Shown in pieces: positions 45,466-58,639 of a stretch of 64,000 nt of DNA. The notes beneath the pieces were generated by a model, which saw only the letters and a program-made list of their open reading frames with translations, made no database searches and was not told the DNA's origin. This DNA comes from Centroberyx gerrardi (Eukaryota; Chordata; Actinopteri; Beryciformes; Berycidae): positions 14,009,116 to 14,073,115 of the forward strand of contig NC_135997.1 in assembly GCF_048128805.1 (NCBI RefSeq), written 5' to 3'. A program made the position numbers and the translations under genes. Position 1 is the first letter of the stretch, and each line of letters begins with the position of its first letter.

Positions 45466-48400
45466 GTGTAGAAAAGAATGTAATGGTGGATGCGTATCAA
45501 AAGACCTGATACTGGTTAAGTTGGTGGTAATCTCTGGAAGCTGTCCAACAGGGAGGCAAGAAACACAAACGAGGCTAGGCAGTCTCTAAATGTAGACTGA
45601 TTCTTTCTCCAATTTGGGGTGGCCTATGATGGACAGCAAATTGATTAAAAAAAGGTTGCACTGTTGTCCTCGGTGGCAACAGATTGAAGTAGAGTGTCTC
45701 TTTCTGTTATACTGTCTTGTCTCCTAGGACCTGACCCAATGTGAAAATCATCTTCCAAAATCATCACCCTTCCAAAAGCATCCCATCTCAAACTCTGGAG
45801 ATGAGAGTTGAGAACTGAATGTGTCCAACTGATCCAGGTCTATGTTGACTTCTGCATGCCTAATGGGTTCTTATGAATGTCAATAAGAAATTCAAAAGCA
45901 TAAGAAGGCTGAATAATGAGAATTATGGCTATGAGATGTGTAAGACATGCAAGCTAGGTACACTGTTTCCATCTCAATAACAGGAAGCCTAACTGTCATA
46001 AACCTGAATGTGTCCCCACAGGGGTTATATAGACCTAAATTTAACAGATAGATAAAATAAAGTGATGACTGGAAGAACTATAAAGAAACCAAGCCTAGAT
46101 TACATGGTGACCCAAAATACAGGTCTATAAACAACCTGTTATAGGCCAGTGAATGTGAGCAGAGCTGACGAGTCATGGAGCAGTGTCAATTTAATTTGAC
46201 TGAGCAGCATATTGGAAAGTATACCGCTCAAGTCCACTCCAATTAGCTCCGGTGTCTCTGACCGCTGCACATCATGCATGGCACAGATCTTGCTCACTTG
46301 GACAGCGCAACATCTGCTACCTTAGTTACCTTAGAGTTATGTCTTGCCTTGATTATAATTTTGCCCTTTCTATATGTAATTGTGCCTGTAGGTTGACAGT
46401 ACAGTGTTGTTTATGGGATTGAGAATGGGATGGGGACAGTAGGCTGCTTTATGAGTGGATATGCATTGAGTGTGTGCCACGTCAGTAAGAGGTAGCTGAT
46501 TTCTAGCTGGTAAATGTGTAGGTGGGATCCATTATTACTCTGTTAGGAACACAACATATTTTTGTCAAATAGTCCAGATTTTTATGGCTGACAAAATAAA
46601 AACAAACAGCAAATTTGAATTACTTTTCTTTGAGTAAAGAGCAGTACCATAGTGAAGTAAAGGTGAGGAAGTTTAGCAGAGTGGAGTGAGGGACAACCTA
46701 TTTACTCATTTTGCTCTACTCCAGTCAATGGTCTAATAGGCTACAAATAAATTGTACCATACTAATCTTTTCTGTTTTCATTCAGTCGTCACACCTTCCC
46801 TCCTCACTTATCCTATGCACAACTTTCATCTGTTAATGCATCTAACCAGATGATTCTTTGATATGATTTAATCAGTAATTTAATAATACATTCTTTTATC
46901 TGTTCTTTGATTCTGGTGCATGCATTCATGACACTATTCAAAGAGGTATTGTTTAGGAGTGGTACAGAGAGCCAGTGCCAAGTGGTTTTCCGAGTTCATT
47001 ACCAGTGATGCAGTGGTAAATGAAAAGGTGGGTAAACTATGACTTCCAACAATCCTCAAAAGGCAAACAACCACCAATGTAAACAAAGATTAATTACATT
47101 TTCACAAAAGCATTGATTTAATTTAATTTATTTTTCTTAAAGATCCTACTCCCTACTTATTATAATTCATACTATAAATTTACCTCATATATAATCAGCC
47201 TAAAAAGGTGGGTAAAGTATTCCCGCAAATAAAAGCAGGGCAAACTGAATTTAGGTGAGTTTACCCTCCACTACATCCCTGGCTGGGGCGCTCAATGAGC
47301 ATAGGAAATGTGCAACCCTATAGCTCCCTTAGGAATAAATGATCCCACCGAGGTACAATGGTGTCCTTTTGGGACACAGTTCACATTGTATGGGCTTACA
47401 ATGCTGTGAGACAGTCCAGGAAGAAGTGTTGGATATCCATGCTATGAAAAAAAACTCACATAGACTGCACATCAAATACTAGGAGACTTCCTCTGCTTCT
47501 GTCTCAACTTCCTCTGATCATCTGATGTGAAAGCTCTATCAATCTTTTATTACTCTCTCAGATTTTGGAGGAGTGTTTATTTGCCCTCTTGCCTCCTGCG
47601 CCTTATGTTTCCTAATTGGCATTTCCTGCTCACTATTTCCTCACGGCAGTATAGCGTAAGTTAATTAGCCATGAGACGTTTTGGGAGGTGTGAAGAAAAG
47701 CATTTTAATAGAGAACAAAGCTGGTTAAGTTTCCCTACAGGGCTTTTTCTCAAGGCTCTCCTAATGAGGCTTTCTCTTTCTACAAACGGAGCAAATTCAC
47801 AGCTCAATGATTGATGATTGAGTTCAGAACCCCATTGCCAAGTCAGATAGTGCTACACACTAACCTTTAAATGATCTTTGCCCTTACAAATTTTTGATCC
47901 TTTTAATCTGAGAGGCATTCATGTTGTATGGTAGGATTATGTTCGCTCTCTATCAAGAAATAAGTAGAGCTATGCACATGAGACTCCCTCAAACTGTGTA
48001 ACAATTTTCAAAGGCTAAATCTTTAAACTCGAGCTATTTGGGAATATTTTGGTTTCCGCAAACTGTCAAATCGTACCTTTGATACTGAACACTGAGTTTT
48101 AAACTGTTCCAGAGTGAGGCAGAACTTCTAAGGTACGTCTTTGTACTGTTCCATGGATTGAAGCTATGAGTTTTGCTTGACAGACTTCACTTTAAAAGCC
48201 TTTCCCCCAACTGGTCCTTGCATCCTGGGGACACGGGCAGGAAGAGAGTCCATTCAAGTGTTTCTAAAGGGTAAAGAAATAGAAACTCACTATACTTTCT
48301 TCCAGTGGTTGGCAGCTTTGCATCTTGCTTCTTCAGCAGAATTGCTAGCAGCTACGTGGATAAATGATTCACCCCTTACAAAATGATCAAGATAATGTAT

Positions 48401-48821
48401 CTCATACACTGCAATGACTTTACACTTCATCCTTAGGAAATGTCACAAAGCTATATTTTAACGACATAATTCACCTTACTGACATTTGTCTAGATTTCCA
48501 TTAGGTATTGTAGATGAGGCTGGACAGTATTGGATTTGATAAGTAAACTCATGTTTGCACAAAGGACCGTGGATGTGAAGGGGCATTGTTTGGACATCCA
48601 ATATTTCTGTGTCAAGTGTCAGGGGAAAGTGATGAAGAAAGAGTGATGAGACGCATGCCACTGAATACCAATCAGACCGAGATCTGCTGTCCCAGGCAGC
48701 GGACAGAAGAAGGATTAGCACCGCTGCTTTTGTCCCAGCGAGGCTGAGGTGAAGCCGAGAGACGCAGTGAGGCAGCTGTTCACTTCCTCTGACAGTCTTC
48801 CCAAGTTCAGCAGTCTTCCGT

Positions 48822-51170
48822 CTAATTTACCAATACACAGCATATGATGTAGCTATCCCTTGTGCTACTTGGGAGAGCTGTGAAACTGAGCTTGAATGTT
48901 AGAGACAAGTGGGCACCTGTCGTGACAGATGTTTCATTGAATTAGGCCAACAGCACCTCCAGAAGGATCTGGTGTCTCAGAACCACCTCTCAGCACTCAA
49001 CAGAACTACAGTCTCCAACAGCACAGTGTACCTGCACAGGCTTAAACCTATAGTTCACAGCATTACCCAATAATTACTCATTTATAATATAATAGCTTAT
49101 TTCGAAAAATTGAATTTACTCCTGTAAATCTCAAGACTGTACAAGTCAGATGTTACACCAACCCTTTTATTTATTCATTTTAAGTTTACCTACAACAGAA
49201 AGGAAACATTCTTTATACTTTTTTTCTGTGAAGAGCCCAAATTTGGTGATTGGTTTGGCTTTATGTCCAGACAGACAGGTGATTGAATGAAAGGAGGAGT
49301 GACGGCCATCACATACAAAAGGAAGTTAACATTCCTTGCTCGTCCTCCTGTGACCAACCCAGATAATGTTGTTTGGTTTGTGTTTACGTCCAGACTCTAG
49401 TCTCTGGCAGGCAGCTGTTAGAGTGTGAGCATTATGAACACAGTGAGCACACTTTTTTGCAGTCATGTGATATTGTATTATGTCACATTGCAGATGTAGA
49501 CATGATAATTTTAGTACTTTAAACTACTTTTTCTAAGTAACTGTCTTTTGTGAGTGTAGCTTTGCTGTAGGTCAGTTTCTTCCGATGTGAAGTAACTGGT
49601 AGCTTGTAAATCTATACTTTAAAGGTAGCTTCCCCAACACTGCATATTACTCTTGATCATATTTCCTATTTTGGACCCCAGCTGACATCCTTTTTCTTCA
49701 GACAGAGAGACTGCCGGCTCTTTTTGGCTGCTTCCGAAGCTGCCTTTGTGCCCTGCCGTAATCCCTGGGCAAAAATCCCTTTCTCCCTTAGTAAACTGTT
49801 GGTGGATGTAGCTACAAATCCACAGCACCCAACTTCCACAGGGTATGCCCTGGGTTTCCAGCCTTGCTGTTCTGCCTCAGCTGCTAGCTGAGTGTATGTA
49901 AGCTTCTTCCTTTCATATGCCTCATCTGCTGCATCTTCCCATGGCACAGTGAGTTCTACGAAGTAAACAGTCCGTTGAATATTGGACCATAATACTAGGT
50001 CAGGTCTTCAGATGGTGCTGACTATCTCTAGCGGGACTAAGTTGCTGGCTACTCACATTTCTTAATCCCTAGATTCTCTTAACTGCCCTAACATATGCCT
50101 ACACGATCATTTCCTAACTTGCTCACCTTCACATACAAAGCCAATATGATGCTTAGGGCTCTTTCTCCCAGCAGTGGAAGAATTAATTTATGTTTGTTTA
50201 CTCTCAATTGCTAGGGACTTCAGCACTTGGTTTTACTGCCAAGTGTATCATCCTTAAACAAGAATATCCTTGCATCCTGAACACAGAGGACATGTGGGAT
50301 CTTCTCTATAGCCACTGGTTGAGGTTTTGGGGTGATGGCAGTACATCATAGGTTGTGCCAATAATAAGTCTAATCCTAGACACACGCCTCCATATTCCAA
50401 AGTTTTTTCCAACTAAGTTTCTTCCTTTTTACACTTTACCAGAAAAACTGTGAAAGTGTAGAAAGGAAGAGTAACTGCTTTGGGACACCTTGCCACATCC
50501 TCCTGGTGTTTTGCTCCACTAACAGCTTCCTCTGCATTGTGCCAACAGCAAGGCCTGCACAACCCTGTTGCACTTGCCCTACAATGTGCCTGTGTAGAAG
50601 CCAGTTGTGCTTGTTGAACTGCTTCTGTAGGGGTCCACTTATGCCCAGTTGCGAGAGTAGGTGCAACACTTCTTGCTGTCGTGTCTTTAGACTCTGTTAG
50701 CGTTAGTTCCAGTCAAACCTTTGCACATTCTTCTTGATTTGCATTTTATTGTCATCCTTCACCATTTTAGGTTACCGTTCAAGTTGCCAAGCAGCCTTTT
50801 TTAGACAGGGTGCTGTTGTATTCACAGTTGTCATATCGTCCATATATGGCTTGATGGGTGTGAGGGGAATTCCTCTCTGCCACCTTTCCCAATCTTCAAC
50901 CCACTTCCGTGCCCTAATTATTATCTCCATGATCACAGTCATAGGGGAGATTGTGCAACCTGCCGTGATACCAATTTCCAGGTACTGCCATGCCATGGTA
51001 AATTATATTGTTGTGAGGCAGATTTGCATGTCTTTGACATAGGCTTAAATCAAATGTATGACACTTGTACTCCAAATAAATCAAAAGCCACCCACAGAAA
51101 GTTGTTTGGTATTGAGCCAGTCGCATTTTACAATACAACATGGAAATCGTTCTTTTGTTATTTGACAAAA
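48822..51170 (-). mobile_element. Decayed non-LTR retrotransposon (copy B): reverse transcriptase, zinc knuckle, restriction-like endonuclease
   Basis: Reading the minus strand from 51,170 downward: an ANNxGSIP-like/WVAFDLFGV region split by frameshifts (about 51,070-51,150); YLEIGITAGCTISP (about 50,950-50,990); then PYMDDMTTVNTTAPC, the catalytic YMDD-type palm motif (about 50,800-50,870). Further on comes EDPTCPLCSGC, a Cys-rich zinc-knuckle stretch (about 50,270-50,310), then RPDLVLWSNIQRTVYFVELT and VPWEDAADEAYERKKLTYTQ (about 49,880-50,020), which fit the PD...E core of the restriction-like endonuclease of the R2/R4/NeSL/Rex6-type clades, and PVEVGCCGFVATST. A 3' non-coding tail reaches about 48,822. 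Several stops and frameshifts make it non-functional. Confidence 0.85.
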
Positions 51171-51797
51171 TGAATTTGATGCCAAATCATGCCTGTGTGT
51201 TCTGAACACCCTGAGAAAATGTGGATAGGACTGCTTTACGAGTAGCACCTTGTGTGTGTTTGTTTATGTAAGCAGAGATATGAAGATGGAGGGAAAATTT
51301 AAATAAGTGATACTTACCATTACTGTCCAAAAATACCTACTAGCCTGTTACTAACATATTTACCATATCAGACCTGTCTCATTTTTGCACTGATAGAAGT
51401 TAATAGGCCAAGTCTGGAATTGTATAGTATTTGAGGTGCCAAGATCATTCATCCACTGGCTTAATTTTGGTTTATTTGGTTTGTTTGAAAACATTACCTT
51501 GCCTGGACATTTATTGACTTAGTTCATAATACAAGGAATGATGACAGTCAAACACAATTTCTGAATGTATTTTGAAGCTAAAATGGTGGTTTACATTTGT
51601 AATATTTTGCAGATATTGCAACATAATGAACCTGTATTTTGATTTATGGAAGGTTCCAGTTGTTTTACCCTAGACACTCCTCATATTCAGACAGATTACC
51701 TTGTCTTTTCCAGGACTGCATGTAGTATCCACCCTATATCTTTATCATGATGCTCACATATGCTTGTCTGTCAGATCTTGTCTGTAAACATAGTTCA

Positions 51798-51841
51798 GTA
51801 TCTCTCTCTCTCCCTCTCCCTCTCTCTCTCTCTCCCTCCCT
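51798..51841. repeat. (CT)n/(CCCT)n microsatellite
   Basis: CT-rich tract with CCCT interruptions. Confidence 0.9.
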
Positions 51842-52344
51842 TCCTGCAAGCTGTTTGTTGAGACAGTAACATGACCTTCAACTGACATTAGGTATTCTGA
51901 AGTGGTTCTGTCATCCTAAACAGGCAAATTCCTGTCTAAGATGACAAACCCGACAACAACAACATTGCGGTGTGCAAAATCTGCAGCTCAGTAATTTGAA
52001 TTTATTCATAAATTTACTGGGACTGTGATTACTGTGACAGAGCCAGATCACTGCTGCCCTATTCTCAGCGATAGCTCGGATGATAGCCAATGAAAATCAG
52101 CATCTTAATTAAGCGTTACATGTTTACCACACACTCTGATTATCCACACCTGTGTGAGCTGAGTCCAGCCAGCTAGAATAAGACCAGAGAAAGGCGAATT
52201 TGCTTTCAAAATAAAAGTATACATTGTGTCACTCCTCAAGACAAAAGGTTGAATTTAGTATGAGGGTGTACAGAATAACAAACACCATGTACAAATTATC
52301 AGTGGAATCATTACAATTAATGGAGATACCCTAACCCTTCAATA

Positions 52345-52540
52345 GATGCTGCAACCATGTTTTAAAAAAAGAGAGATTTGGTGCTCGACAGTAGAGGGCA
52401 ATATCTAAACAAAACAAAAATTATGTTCTGGTATTTGGATACCTACTGTACGTATAAAGGGTCGTGGATATCATCCACTAATGTGCATCCAGACTTTACC
52501 ATTTGTTCTAATTTATTTCCAATGCCAATTTCTCAGATGG
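52345..52540. repeat. Dispersed direct repeat, unit 1
   Basis: Shares GATTTGGTGCTCGACAGTAG, CCACTAATGTGCAT and GCCAATTTCTCA, in the same order and orientation, with 53,537-53,717. Not identified with a known family. Confidence 0.75.
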
Positions 52541-53154
52541 AGGTAGCTATCCAATAGATGTTTGGTTTTGCAAAATGTCCTTTTCCAAGTATACATTGAT
52601 TGCTATGTAGGCCTATGCAATAGGCCTATAGAGGGCTGCCAAAAATATACAAAAACATTCTCAAACACCAAACTTCTTACAGACAACTTGGAAGATAGTG
52701 TTTTCTATCTTATAAATGTTTGCTTTAACCCATTTCCATGGCCCTGTATATATGGCATCTTGCAATGTGTTCATAGGTCAATGCAAGTTTCTAGTTCTGT
52801 AGCTTTCAGGAACAGTTGTGCCATTGAAGTGAAATAATTGATGATTAACAAGATATTGTTACTTGGTCAGTGTGATAATTATTAGGCACACAGCTTAGGG
52901 GAACATTGGTCCTGAATGCTTTCTATTGTAATGATAAAAACATCTGCAGATCTGATATGGTCTCTTAAGCTTCCTCTTCTTCCACCAAATTAAAGCATCA
53001 GAGATAGTAGCAAGTAATTTGATCTAGTTTTAAATGTTGCTAGTTTACTGAAATAAATGCTGCTTGGTGGATTGGAAATGAGAAATGCATTCATTTGGAA
53101 AAAACGATTTGGAAAAAAGTCTTAAGTCATGCTGTGCGAAATATGTGTCATATG

Positions 53155-53315
53155 TGGTCATATGCCCCATCTACCACATCTCCCCATGACACAGTGAGTT
53201 CTTTAAAGTAAACAGGTCATTGAGTATTGGACCACATTTCTAGGCCAGGTCTTAGACTGGTACTGACTATCTCTGGTGGGACTAGAAACTGCTGGCATAT
53301 GTCTGCTTCCTGGAA
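53155..53315 (-). mobile_element. Non-LTR retrotransposon fragment (copy C)
   Basis: On the minus strand it reads RPGLEMWSNTQ, a stop, then PVYFKELTVSWGDVVDGAY, aligned with the endonuclease segment of copy B. Only about 160 bases survive, between the two units of a direct repeat. Confidence 0.7.
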
Positions 53316-53536
53316 CCGAACTGTAGCAACAATCATGAAGCTAAAAGGACGGCTGTCTGGTTTGAAACGGCCCTCTCAGATGTTCAAACAGTTTCACATA
53401 TTACACCGTTTAAAACATACAGTATATTCATGGCTAAACCCAGGGCATGTTTTCAGTTAAAATGGAAATTACCAGTACTGTTATTTTGCCCCTGTGTCTT
53501 TAATTATTTCCAGATATAAGATTTCATTATATCCAA

Positions 53537-53717
53537 CATGCTCCAACCAAGTTTTAAAAAAGAGGGATTTGGTGCTCGACAGTAGAGGACAATATCCAAA
53601 CTATTTTATAGTACTCAGAACAGATTAAAACATTCAGAATGGCATGATGTTTCCACTAATGTGCATTCAGACTTGACTATTTGTTCTGATTTATTTCCAT
53701 TGCCAATTTCTCAAATT
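53537..53717. repeat. Dispersed direct repeat, unit 2
   Basis: Second copy of the unit at 52,345-52,540, about 1.2 kb downstream in the same orientation. Its middle is more diverged. Confidence 0.75.
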
Positions 53718-53984
53718 GTCCAAAGTCATCATCCTTGTGGTGGGACTGTTGTCTGACAATTAACCACTGCTGTTGTCCTCCTGTCACCTTGTTAAATTTG
53801 TGAGGTCTCCTTAAACTGTGAGTGTTGCAGGTGTATTTATTGCAGAGTTATTGCTCCATGTTGAGGACTTGGCGCCAGAGGTAGAGGCAATGACAGAGCC
53901 ATTTTGCTGTGACAAGACTTGTTAATGATTTCCTTTTTTTCTGATGGAAGTGTTGGCAGTGGTGGGGCAGGGTGGGGGGGGCTT

Positions 53985-53989
<5 letters not shown>

Positions 53990-54022
<33 letters not shown>
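53990..54022. repeat. (CT)n microsatellite
   Basis: Pure CT tract preceded by a G-rich patch (53,970-53,980). Confidence 0.95.
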
Positions 54023-54027
<5 letters not shown>

Positions 54028-54667
54028 GTCTCTCAACCTGGCCTTGTAGCCTGAATCATTTATCCTGTTAAAATGGAAACAGTGTGCTTTCTAACGCTGT
54101 CCTTAGCAGCAGGCCTGGGGGTGCTGAAATTGATATCAGGACTCATGCTCAAGGAATGACAAAATGGGCTGTTTGTGGTCTAGTCAGTCCTTTCACTGTT
54201 AAAAGGTGATTTATAGAGAGCATTTGTCATTATCAGTAGACCCTCATATCACGTTGAAATCGCAGCCAGCTGTTCTGTTACTGCCTCTATCTCCTCTCCG
54301 TGCTTGTAAAGCTGCCTGAACCTTCGCTTGAGGCCAAAACCTTTTACAAACGGCGGCGTCTTGTCAACATGATGTCCGCAGTGACTGATTAGGCGACGCT
54401 CATGTCAGTTAAACAACACATTATGTTTTGTTGGAGCGCACAAACAGAGTTGGAGGTTAAAGCAGCCCAGTGAATAAAGAAGGCGAGAACAAAGAGTAGA
54501 TTCAGAGTCTGATACAGTGGACGCCTGTGCTGCAGAATGGAAAAGAGGCATTCCATCAGGCCTTGTCCGGACTTGTGATATTTTAACCCTGGAACCTGCA
54601 ATGAATGAATACATTAAGGGCCGGGAGTCCGAGGTGTGCTTTCCTGCGATGATATACGTTACCTAGA

Positions 54668-54903
54668 ATGAGTCAGTCGCTGTCCGGACAGCCTGAGCTG
54701 AAGCAGGGTGACCAGTCAGAGCTGGAGCAGGACCCAGAGCACAAACAGGGAAGGGGAGATGCCAGAGCCGGGATGGGGACCTACTGTTGCTGCTGCCTGC
54801 CTCTTGGCCAGCGGGCTGAACACTTGGCCGATCATGAAACAGCGCTGGTTGCTGAGCTGGAGCCCTCCAGATTGGAGAGGGAGGGGATGCAGACTGAGAC
54901 AAG
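54668..54903 (+). CDS. Candidate alternative first coding exon (unproven), Cys-cluster peptide
   Basis: An open frame starts ATG at 54,668 (MSQSLSGQPELKQGDQSELE) and runs 78 codons plus two bases to a donor-like AAG|GTAACA at 54,903. It includes GTYCCCCLPLGQRAEHLADH, a tetra-cysteine cluster that could be lipidated. The end phase (2) equals that of the plekha7 exon 3/4 junction, so it could feed plekha7 in frame as an alternative N-terminus. Against it: several other frames on both strands are also open here, so openness reflects GC-rich composition, and I recognise no homologue. Confidence 0.25.
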
Positions 54904-55991
54904 GTAACACAACATGAGCTGGCTAAAAGTTATTGGCACAGCAAAATGGAACTTGTGTCTTTTTGTAATAGAAACCGTTCCATGTACACTAACGTTAGTA
55001 TACTCTGAATGCCCGTGACAATGTGCAGTTTCATGTAAATGGAGCTGGCGGGCCAAGAAACAGCTGACGTAAATGATAGTATCTTTTATATGGGGGGAAA
55101 AAAGCAAAAAAAAATTTTTTATCATTTGACATTTATTACTCTTTTCATGCAGTAAAAGGAGGAAGCTCTTATTTCAGCTGCCCCTCTGGAGGAAAAAACA
55201 GACTTTGTTCCCTCCCCCTGATTGAATTCAGATGACAGTTCTTGCTGCCGCATTCTGTCAGAGCCTCGGTGCGACTGGAGCCACTGCAGAGAGAAGCAGG
55301 TTCCACACTGCTGTCATCGCACCAGATGGGTGACAAGAGAGGTGATTAGCTATAGGGGCCGCAGAGATGTGAGAAAAGTGTTGGAATATAAATAGAAAGT
55401 CTTTGTTGCGACAGAAAGGAATCTGACCTTTCTTAGTGAAGTGCAGAATGTATAAAATCCAGATTTGCACTCGATAAGAAGCACTTGTGTTCAATGAAGG
55501 CAGTTGCATATGGGACAAAGTTAAGATACTGCATGGACATATTTTACTTTTTATTTTACTCTGAAACTGCTACTCAACACTTGCTGAACATATAGCATTG
55601 ATTTTCTTTTCTGAATTTCTTTTTTTTTTTTTTAGATGTAAGTAGCATTATTAAGCAAATGCCCAATTAGAACCTGTTCATTTGTTTTTAGGCTTGAGGA
55701 TGAACACTCCCTCCCTGATATCACCCCATGATTCCTTGCACAAGGATGTAGACTGTGAATATGGCTTACTACAACACATTCCAACAGTGCTACAGCTAAT
55801 GCCAGTGGGTCAGAGGTTTACCTTAAGGATCTATAACTCAGATCATGACAGGAATCTTCTGGCTGATTTCCGTGCTCCATTGTTTAGTAAATGAAAATTC
55901 TGGCATTGAGTCTGCCCTTCCTTCAGTCCAGGTTTTGTCATGTACTGAAAATCCCCTTGCTGCAGGGGGATTAAATTTAGTTTGTAAAGAA

Positions 55992-56065
55992 TATGGGGGA
56001 ATATAGGAAGCTAACATCCTCCCAAAGACTAGTCATGGGATGTTAGTTTCCTCTATTCCCCCATA
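55992..56065. repeat. Near-perfect 28-bp-stem hairpin
   Basis: Arms 55,992-56,019 and 56,038-56,065 pair at 26 of 28 positions with an 18-nt loop. On the + strand one mismatch is a G-U wobble. The size suits a MITE remnant or a small-RNA precursor. Confidence 0.8.
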
Positions 56066-58639
56066 GAAATAAGTATTGTAAACTTTGTGGACATTTTTTT
56101 TGAACATGTCACTTGTGTAGTAGAGTAGATAATTGTAAAATAATTGCCTGTCTAAGAAAACATTCTTCTGATTAGGTAATTTACATGTCGATATAGGTGT
56201 AGCCAAAATATTATGATCCTGAACCTGATTGATACTTTCTGTGAGCCGGACTAGAGCTTGTGAGGGCTCAAAATGTTGCCATGTCCTGATTGAAAATAAA
56301 CAGTCTTGGGAGCAATAGACAGTGAGTTCTCCTCTCTACATGAACTATTTTTCAACTCAGCGCCTAGAAATTCGATGTATGTGTCTACCTCGTCTGGCAT
56401 TTATTCTGACCTCAAAGGATTAGTTATAACACTCTTGCTTTCTAATGTTTCAGTCTATAAATTTCTTCATGTGTATCACTGAAAATGATGAAGTCTGCAT
56501 CACCTAATATTTCAATACAATAAGCTTATGGTCAGCAGCTGTGAAGAATGTTCCTCATTGTGGATTACTTGATTGAATATTGCTGTTCCCATTAATGGAA
56601 TATTGAGTGTGAAAAAGATAAATGAAAAGCCTCGCCTGGCCAATGCTAGTGAGAGCAGATCTGGTGGTTAGGGCAATTTCATTCACTGCAGCATTTATTG
56701 AACACATCGACCACACAGCTGTGTGAGTTCTCACAACCAATCCAATTTAATTTGCTTTAGTGCAAAGATGCAAAGCTAATTGCTTATTCATGATCCAATC
56801 AATTCTCTCCATTCTAAAGTTTGGAGAGTTGTGAGTAATTTATTATCACTGTCCTCAGTCTTCATTCCCAAACATTGTCTATAATTTACTCAATGAGTAA
56901 AAATTTAGAGAGATAGCGGTGATTGTGACAACATGTTTCATGTTTGTCAGTTTCCAAATGAAGGACTCGGAGAATGTAAATTCACTGTATTTTTTACCAG
57001 TTATCTATGAGGACATCTCTATCCTGCTCATTGCACGTAGCTGAAGATAAATAATACATCAGACAGTGGTTTCAGACCGTTGTGGCAGATCAATTGATCC
57101 ATTTCTTGAATTTATGTCTCTAATTATGAATGGGCTGGGCAGTGGCTAACTGTCTTTCCTCTGGCCCTTAGTTGTTACTATGTTCCTCCCTAATTCACTG
57201 ACACAAATGATCACAGGACAAATAGCCCAGAGCCAGGGCTGTGGAAGTGCCACAGGACGTTAAAGAGAGTTGAAATATCTGTAGATGGGGAGGAAAGTAA
57301 TGTCTGTCAGTGAACCATTCTCTGACCAGTGAGTATGTGCATGTGTGTGTGTGTGCATGTGTGTGCATGTGCAGTGCTGTGCTGTTCTCTGATTAGCCAC
57401 TAGATACTGCTGTTGAATCTTGAACCACTTGACACTTTACTGACCATTGATGCCACTTCACATCTCAGGTCAGATGTTCTCAGCATTGATAAAAAAGGTC
57501 CACATTAATGGGTTTTTTATTTTTAGTCAATGCAGATAATGCATAAAATGTTTTTGTCACTCAGGCCTTCCTTAGTGTGCAAGCTCACTGGCATATCCCC
57601 TATTATCTGTATTGATAAAAAGCAAACAAAAATATATACAAAAAAGTTAAATGCCTGCTAAATTCCTTGTTGAGTATAAAGCATATTTTTGCTTTCCTAT
57701 GGTATTCTGTCATTCTTCAACTTTATTTGATTTTGAACACCCAAATAGTTTTCTAATATGAAAAAAAAAACATTCTGAAGAGTTGTCCTGAGCAACCAAA
57801 GAAAGATCACTACTTTAATTGCATGATGTTATTCAAGATGTTTGCCACTGAAAAATAGTTACAGCTTTGTTTAAGATTATATATAATTTCTGATCATAGT
57901 ATATTTCTTCATCATTTGTCAATCACAGTGCTCCTTTCCTGCATTTTCAATTTGACAAAAAATTTGCTGTATCACTTTTGTATTGAACAGTTATAATGTC
58001 CCCTCCCTTTCTGAGCAGTCAGTTAAATATCAGTTCAAATAGGAAGTTCACACTGAGTCATCACCCTATAGGTTTGTTGCCGCTGTGTGAGTGATATAGA
58101 TATAATTAATATTATTGGGACAATTGTATAACAGCTGCTAGCTTCACTTATACAGCAGCCAAAATGACAACAATCTAAGGACCGTGGGTGATAGAGCCAA
58201 GTATGAAACAGCCCATTGGATTATGTGTACATCAGCCTAAACCGCCCTCATCCAGCCCTCTGCTCTCATCTATGTGTCTGTCTGTGGACTATTGACCGAG
58301 CTTTCCAGCAGTCTAATCCAGCTAGACTCAGCTCCAGTCTGTCCTCCATCCCCCCCTCTCTGTCTCCCGTTCTGACGGGGACCTGAGCTGAGAAGAGGGC
58401 CCAGGTTGAGACGGAAGGCTCTGGTTGCACTCAGAGACCAAGGTCAGCACTTAGCGCTGATCTGACAACACAATGTGACGATAACTGCTCATCTGTGGTA
58501 ACTGGAGAGACTGGTGACTGTATAAGAGCAGAGATGTTCCTGAGCGAGGCAGACCTTTCCCCTTTCCTCCTCCTCCATCCTCCATATGGGGACCGAACAA
58601 TGGAGCACTATCATCTTTTCTTCCCCGGAGAGGCCAAGT

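Noticed and set aside
49666..49947. Minus-strand 93-codon frame as a host gene
   Set aside because: It is the endonuclease-domain part of the decayed retrotransposon copy B, with a degraded partner at 8,414-8,677.
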